A stretch of 64,000 nucleotides of DNA from contig NZ_JACJLQ010000013.1 in the NCBI RefSeq assembly GCF_016902295.1, forward strand, positions 20,268 through 84,267. The letters are read 5' to 3'. The notes under the pieces are model-generated. The model saw nothing but the letters and a program-made list of their open reading frames with translations, did not search any database and was not told where the DNA came from. Below are positions 60,564 to 64,000 of this stretch, in pieces. The stretch is from Bacteroides caecigallinarum (GTDB lineage Bacteria > Bacteroidota > Bacteroidia > Bacteroidales > Bacteroidaceae). Each line of letters starts with the position of its first letter. Within the stretch, counting starts at the first letter, position 1. A program made the position numbers and the translations under genes.

Positions 60564-61085
60564 TCAATACACCATAATAACAAGGTCTTTTTGCGCTTCA
60601 ACGGCTTCATCGAAAATGAAATTCAAGTCGTCCATTTCCTGCTCGTAATCATAATCTCCGATACCGTTACCCTCTTGTAGTGAGGTGTATTCCGTCCGCT
60701 TGCTCTCCAAGTCTGAAACGGGTATGCTGATGATATAGGGAAAATCACTGCTCAATGGAATAGGGATGAATGTACTTTGGCTATCCAATTGCCAAAGGTT
60801 TTCCGCACAGTAGATTTGCGTTCCATAATGGTTGCAAATCTTTTCATATACATACCCGTACATGAAAGCAATTTCGGGATAACGGATTTCTCCGTTCACT
60901 ATATCTGCCAACGCTGCATAAGCATCTTTATCCGTGTTCAGACTATCGCTGAAATAATCGTTCAGAGTGTCAAGTTCCTGCTTCAACGCAACCTTTAATT
61001 GGTTTATAAGCTGATTATCACAAGTTCCATAAACAGACTTTACCTTATCGGCTTCTGTCAAATATGCACAAACAGAGTAACTCAT
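60564..61085 (-). CDS. DUF7691-like protein
   Basis: A 173-residue protein beginning MSYSVCAYLTEADKVKS, a start that resembles DUF7691 (MSYxxxVYA..), with helical blocks (YGYVYEKICNHYG) and an acidic end (DYDYEQEMDDLNFIFDEAV). Function unknown; DUF7691-type proteins recur near immunity genes. Family call is tentative. Confidence 0.55.
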   Translation of the reverse strand: MSYSVCAYLTEADKVKSVYGTCDNQLINQLKVALKQELDTLNDYFSDSLNTDKDAYAALADIVNGEIRYPEIAFMYGYVYEKICNHYGTQIYCAENLWQLDSQSTFIPIPLSSDFPYIISIPVSDLESKRTEYTSLQEGNGIGDYDYEQEMDDLNFIFDEAVEAQKDLVIMVY

Positions 61086-61094
61086 ACCTTTTCT

Positions 61095-61796
61095 TCATTT
61101 AATATTATCATTCCAGTGTACCATGTCGTATGGATAGTAGGGCAACCCTTTCAGGCTGCTATCATCCAGCCCCAAGACCTTGACCAATGCACCGCTTTCA
61201 AAACACCAATAACCGTCATGGTTGATACCATATTTATGGTCGTCATGCCAAGATAAATCAGAATGTCCTCGATACCATTCTTTTTTGAGGTATTTTTCCA
61301 ATCGTTTCACCGCTTCTGCTTTGTCTTGTTCAGCCAACTCTGTAACAGTGATAGCAATTCGATAGGGTGACGGATATAATACTTGGTTTGTTGTCCTTTC
61401 CCAATCAGGAAATCTGTATCTAATCAATGTATCATAAATATAGTCTTTAGCTTCTCTGTCTTTTATCAGTTGCACCAGACCATGTATAAGGTCGTCTTCG
61501 TAATCCAACATAATGCCTATTGACAGAAGCCACAACATTTCAATATAAAATCCGTTGTCCGTCCAAAATCTCGGCATTGTTTTGAGGGCTTTCACATAAT
61601 TGTTTTTCAGCTTATCAATATCCTGTCCCATAGAATACTGTACTAATAAATAACGAAGCCTATAATTGAACAAAGAATCGTAACCTATATGTTTTCCTGA
61701 AAGATGCATTTGTTCATAATAACTAATATCTTCATCATACATTTTCAGTTGCTTCAAATACTGTTCTTCTGTAAAAAGTTTATCTCTTGTTTCCAT
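61095..61796 (-). CDS. PoNi-like immunity protein
   Basis: A 233-residue protein whose C-terminal half (HDDHKYGINHDGYWCFESGA, VKVLGLDDSSLKGLPYYPYDM) has the pattern of PoNi immunity proteins, the partners of PoNe DNase toxins. Residues about 20-110 form the helical PoNi N-domain. The start at 61796 (METRDK) is preferred over 61853, which would start inside repeat copy 4. It protects the bearer from a nuclease effector; no PoNe gene is seen here, so it appears as an orphan. Confidence 0.8.
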   Translation of the reverse strand: METRDKLFTEEQYLKQLKMYDEDISYYEQMHLSGKHIGYDSLFNYRLRYLLVQYSMGQDIDKLKNNYVKALKTMPRFWTDNGFYIEMLWLLSIGIMLDYEDDLIHGLVQLIKDREAKDYIYDTLIRYRFPDWERTTNQVLYPSPYRIAITVTELAEQDKAEAVKRLEKYLKKEWYRGHSDLSWHDDHKYGINHDGYWCFESGALVKVLGLDDSSLKGLPYYPYDMVHWNDNIK

Positions 61797-61818
61797 TATG
61801 GTACACTGCTTTTTGATG

Positions 61819-61868
61819 TTAATGGGATGCAGCTTGCTGCCGTTAGGCGGCACAGGTGCTTGTTATCG
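61819..61868 (-). repeat. cassette repeat, copy 4
   Basis: TTAATGGGATGCAGCTTGC and GTTAGGCGGCACAGGTGC on the plus strand, ending TTGTTA. Nearly identical to copy 6. It lies just past the stop of the DUF4274-like gene. Confidence 0.8.
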
Positions 61869-61873
61869 TCATA

Positions 61874-62638
61874 TTATACAGGTTTCATCATTATTTCAGG
61901 AATATTCCACATAGCTTTTGAATTATTCCAATCATGTTTGTATTCAATTATTTCGGGATAATTCTTTTGGCAGATTTCTGAAATAAATTGTTTGAGAATA
62001 TCTTCACTGACAATAGGCTCAAATCGCCAAAACAACATAAAAGCTATACCTTTATCACATAATGGATGCCTTAAAATATGAAAGACTGTATCTATATTTC
62101 CAAGAATGGGAAGATTACAAGCTATACCATATAAATCCATAGTTGATGAACAAGAATTTATCTGCTTATACAGATATTCGCCAAACCAAGACTTCACGTC
62201 TTGTTCATCATAAATACTATATGGTTCTTCTCCTTTAACGTCTTTATACATAAAATTGGGAATAACAAAAATATCCTTTTTGTCGTTTGCCGGATTGTAA
62301 TGTATATCTGTTTTAAGATAAAATCCATTAGTATAGTTGATGATGATAATCTTTATAAGGTGGAACACAGTGATGTCCTCTTTTATTGGGGTTTCATTCC
62401 ACCTATAAACAGTAAAGTCTTGCGGTTGTGCCTGCCAAAAAATCATTAAAGCAGTGGCTTCGCTACATATAGCTTGCTTCACAATCCATTCTAATATTGG
62501 CATGTGAATATCCCAATTCACAACACTTGCGAGGTAGTGTAGTTCGTCAGGTTGTGTTAATACAGACAACTTGCTTAAGTCAATATTTGGATTTTCAACA
62601 ATGTTGTTGTCTATATATTGTTGTATTTCATCTTTCAT
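61874..62638 (-). CDS. DUF4274-like protein with two domain copies
   Basis: A 254-residue protein with two DUF4274-like blocks: DELHYLASVVNWDIHMPI, then ALMIFWQAQ (residues about 32-72), and ILRHPLCDKGIAFMLFWRF (about 192-210) with a linker region containing hydrophobic strands. DUF4274 proteins are counted as immunity-like. Cytoplasmic. Family call by motif recognition. Confidence 0.65.
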   Translation of the reverse strand: MKDEIQQYIDNNIVENPNIDLSKLSVLTQPDELHYLASVVNWDIHMPILEWIVKQAICSEATALMIFWQAQPQDFTVYRWNETPIKEDITVFHLIKIIIINYTNGFYLKTDIHYNPANDKKDIFVIPNFMYKDVKGEEPYSIYDEQDVKSWFGEYLYKQINSCSSTMDLYGIACNLPILGNIDTVFHILRHPLCDKGIAFMLFWRFEPIVSEDILKQFISEICQKNYPEIIEYKHDWNNSKAMWNIPEIMMKPV

Positions 62639-62655
62639 ATTTTATGCATATTGAC

Positions 62656-62707
62656 GATAATGGCTTGGAAAGGAACACCCGTTCAGGGGTTATCTTCCTT
62701 TGTTTCC
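62656..62707 (-). repeat. cassette repeat, copy 3
   Basis: GATAATGGCTTGGAAAGGAAC on the plus strand with GGTTATCTTCCTTTGTTTCC. Stem GGAAG..CC against GG..CTTTCC with an ATA and TC loop. The four-TM gene ends inside it. Confidence 0.75.
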
Positions 62708-63112
62708 AATGAATTTGCTTTTATATATGGCGTACTCTACAGTGTAAGTAGCCAGCTTCACACCTAAGAACATGCCTACAAGCAATATATATGCTACAAA
62801 ACAAAAATGATTATACATGAGGTCTGTTAAGAAGACAGGTATCAATAGGGCTATGATTGTAGCGTTCTGAAACCATTTCTGTACTTTCAATAACAGGTCA
62901 ATGTATAAGTGATTTTCTATGTAGCTGAAACCCCATTTATAATTATGACGTTTCAGATAAGACAACGAGAACCATAGCCCTACAAGTGAAGCGATAATAG
63001 CTACTTGCCACCATGCCCCCATGTATGGGAACATACTTTTTAAGAATGTCAGCAAAACAATGCCTATTATGCTACATTCATATACAATTCTTACTTTTGT
63101 TGTATTATTCAT
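62690..63112 (-). CDS. four-TM protein, paralogue of the gene at 53554-53976
   Basis: A 140-residue four-TM protein starting MNNTTKVRIVYECSIIG, almost identical in protein sequence to the copy 9 kb away. Differences include MGAWWQVAIIASLVG and FLTDLMYNHF. Its stop lies inside repeat copy 3. The conservation of two copies, one in each part of the array, suggests recent duplication or repeated acquisition. Confidence 0.75.
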   Translation of the reverse strand: MNNTTKVRIVYECSIIGIVLLTFLKSMFPYMGAWWQVAIIASLVGLWFSLSYLKRHNYKWGFSYIENHLYIDLLLKVQKWFQNATIIALLIPVFLTDLMYNHFCFVAYILLVGMFLGVKLATYTVEYAIYKSKFIGNKGR

Positions 63113-63130
63113 ATATGTACGCTATTTGTT

Positions 63131-63184
63131 GGTAATGGTTTGGCGGGAAACACCGTTAGGTGTTATCACGCTTTGTTAGCTACC
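63131..63184 (-). repeat. cassette repeat, copy 2
   Basis: GGTAATGGTTTGGCGGGAAA and GTTATCACGCTTTGTTAGC on the plus strand. Stem GCG..ACACC against GGTGT..CGC with an ATA-type loop. The HEAT-like gene ends inside it (ANKA stop). Confidence 0.8.
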
Positions 63185-63867
63185 TCTTTTGTATTTTCCA
63201 ATTCTTCAATAGTTCTCAAACACATTCCTTTAATGCTTTTGTTTGAGGATTTCTGATAGACTAAACGCAAACTGTTTAGAATATCCATTCGTTGATTTTC
63301 TGTCATAGTACCACCAAAGAAAAGATTGTCACCATTAGCAACTCTGGTGCAATACCTTCTTATCCCCAATGTAATGTGACTTATAGTAAGTCGATCTCTT
63401 TTCTTTGACATTACATTACAGAATATGTCCCATACATCATTATCCCCCATATATCCCATTATAGAACCTGACATTTGACGGACTATCGCACTTGAATGAT
63501 GTGCATATTGTTTTGCAATCTCATAAGCTCGTTGCTTAAATTCAACACAAGAGGATTCTTTTGCAAAATCTTTGTCATAACAGGCGTGATCTATATATCT
63601 TTCACACACCATAAGCAATATTAGTAAATACTCCCAAAGTAACTTTTCTTCGGTTTCTTGATGTAAAACCCGAATTAACTTTTCTCGGTTATCCGGAGAT
63701 AAAAACCACGTTTGCGCACTTAATGTGTCACATGTCTTTCCGAACAACTCGCTACGAGATGCCATAGATATAAATTTTACACATTTCTTTCGTTGCACTA
63801 CACTTTCAGATTGTAATTCTTCCAGTGCGACATCCAATGTTTCTTTGGTGTACTTATACTTTCTCAT
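63166..63867 (-). CDS. 233-residue helical-repeat protein, immunity-like
   Basis: MRKYKYTKETLDVALEE onward. Repeated helical pairs (SVVQRKKCVKFISMA, AIVRQMSGSIMGYMGDNDVW) suggest a HEAT-like or ARM-like fold. Cytoplasmic, low GC, with its end inside repeat copy 2. HEAT-like immunity proteins are known. Family unknown. Confidence 0.6.
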   Translation of the reverse strand: MRKYKYTKETLDVALEELQSESVVQRKKCVKFISMASRSELFGKTCDTLSAQTWFLSPDNREKLIRVLHQETEEKLLWEYLLILLMVCERYIDHACYDKDFAKESSCVEFKQRAYEIAKQYAHHSSAIVRQMSGSIMGYMGDNDVWDIFCNVMSKKRDRLTISHITLGIRRYCTRVANGDNLFFGGTMTENQRMDILNSLRLVYQKSSNKSIKGMCLRTIEELENTKEVANKA

Positions 63868-63890
63868 TTTAATTCAAATTTGTATGGTTG

Positions 63891-63940
63891 CTAATGGTTA
63901 GAAAGGAGCATCGTCAGATGCTATCTTTCGTTGTTAGATA
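63891..63940 (-). repeat. cassette repeat, copy 1
   Basis: CTAATGGTTAGAAAGGAGC and GATGCTATCTTTCGTTGTTAGATA on the plus strand. On the minus strand it begins ATCTAAC, which matches the RYYYAAC box of integron attC sites. Stem GAAAG..GCATC against GATGC..CTTTC. Nearly identical to copies 7 and 8. Confidence 0.85.
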
Positions 63941-64000
63941 CTAAATTTATGGTTTCAAGGACATTGCCCGATATAATATTTTGAACACCACTGAATATAT
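63921..64000 (-). CDS. 3' end of a further cassette gene, cut by window edge
   Basis: On the minus strand one frame stays open from the window edge to a TAG at 63921-63923, ending GNVLETINLVSNNER. Stopping inside the repeat with NER is the same pattern as the Tai4-like gene (NDER), so this is probably the C-terminus of the next cassette gene. Too short to name. Confidence 0.45.
   Translation of the reverse strand, partial: IFSGVQNIISGNVLETINLVSNNER

Noticed and set aside
53022..64000. CRISPR array
   Set aside because: The repeats are spaced by whole genes of hundreds of bases and vary in sequence, so they are cassette-type repeats and not CRISPR repeats.

Overview
The window reads as a Bacteroidales chromosome or large plasmid (Bacteroides, Phocaeicola or Parabacteroides type). 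Promoters follow the Bacteroides pattern (-33 TTTG, -7 TAnnTTTG), start codons sit behind A-rich leaders, and the gene families (DUF4099/DUF3945, ArdC, bacterial PH domain, Toprim, methylase-helicase, SSB, ParB-like) are those of Bacteroidales conjugative elements. No rRNA, tRNA, CRISPR array, integrase or relaxase gene is visible, so both element ends probably lie outside.

Layout. (1) 1-2458, minus strand: a regulator and nucleotidyltransferase pair resembling AbiE, followed 1 nt later by a metallophosphoesterase cut by the window edge. (2) 2.6-5.8 kb, plus strand: an Api92/YubB-like gene and five small unknown genes behind three copies (A-C) of a repeated structured leader. (3) 5.86-21.45 kb, minus strand: one long operon with ArdC-like proteins, an SSB-like protein, cell-wall hydrolases, secreted and membrane proteins, a PH-domain protein, a Toprim protein and DUF4099/DUF3945 proteins. 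It starts at an operator-rich promoter near 21.5 kb; a divergent M23 peptidase gene lies on the other side. (4) 22.35-24.44 kb, minus strand: a membrane-anchored phosphoribosyltransferase and a DUF4143 ATPase. (5) 24.6-38.7 kb, plus strand: six more leaders (D-I) ahead of small genes, a 1657-residue N6-methylase/helicase, an SSB and a ParB-like protein, interrupted by a low-GC insertion with a GNAT gene and a decayed coiled-coil gene. (6) 38.8-52.95 kb, minus strand: a tightly packed cargo operon (TPR-like, two ankyrin proteins, a DUF1266-like protein, membrane proteins, a rhomboid fusion, two large unknown proteins). (7) 53-64 kb, minus strand, low GC: an array of small immunity-like genes (PoNi-like, Tai4-like, DUF2004-like, DUF4274-like, four-TM proteins), most separated by hairpin repeats of conserved shape but variable sequence, resembling integron attC sites and the recombinase-associated acquired interbacterial defence arrays of Bacteroidales.

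The strongest new signal is the nine-member leader family. Each copy is a long imperfect inverted repeat whose gene-distal arm carries a Bacteroides-type promoter on the minus strand, pointing away from the gene. That is the arrangement expected of a promoter that works only when the minus strand is single-stranded and folds back, as in Frpo promoters of the F plasmid leading region. The genes behind these leaders (ssb, parB-like, api92/yubB-like, methylase-helicase) match the type of gene found in such leading regions. Other notable points are a candidate -1 frameshift (A AAA AAC) in an M23 peptidase gene and a shared C-terminal G-x-[KR/HR] tail on several proteins of the conjugation-type operon, a possible transport signal. 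No computation was run; alignments were made by eye.
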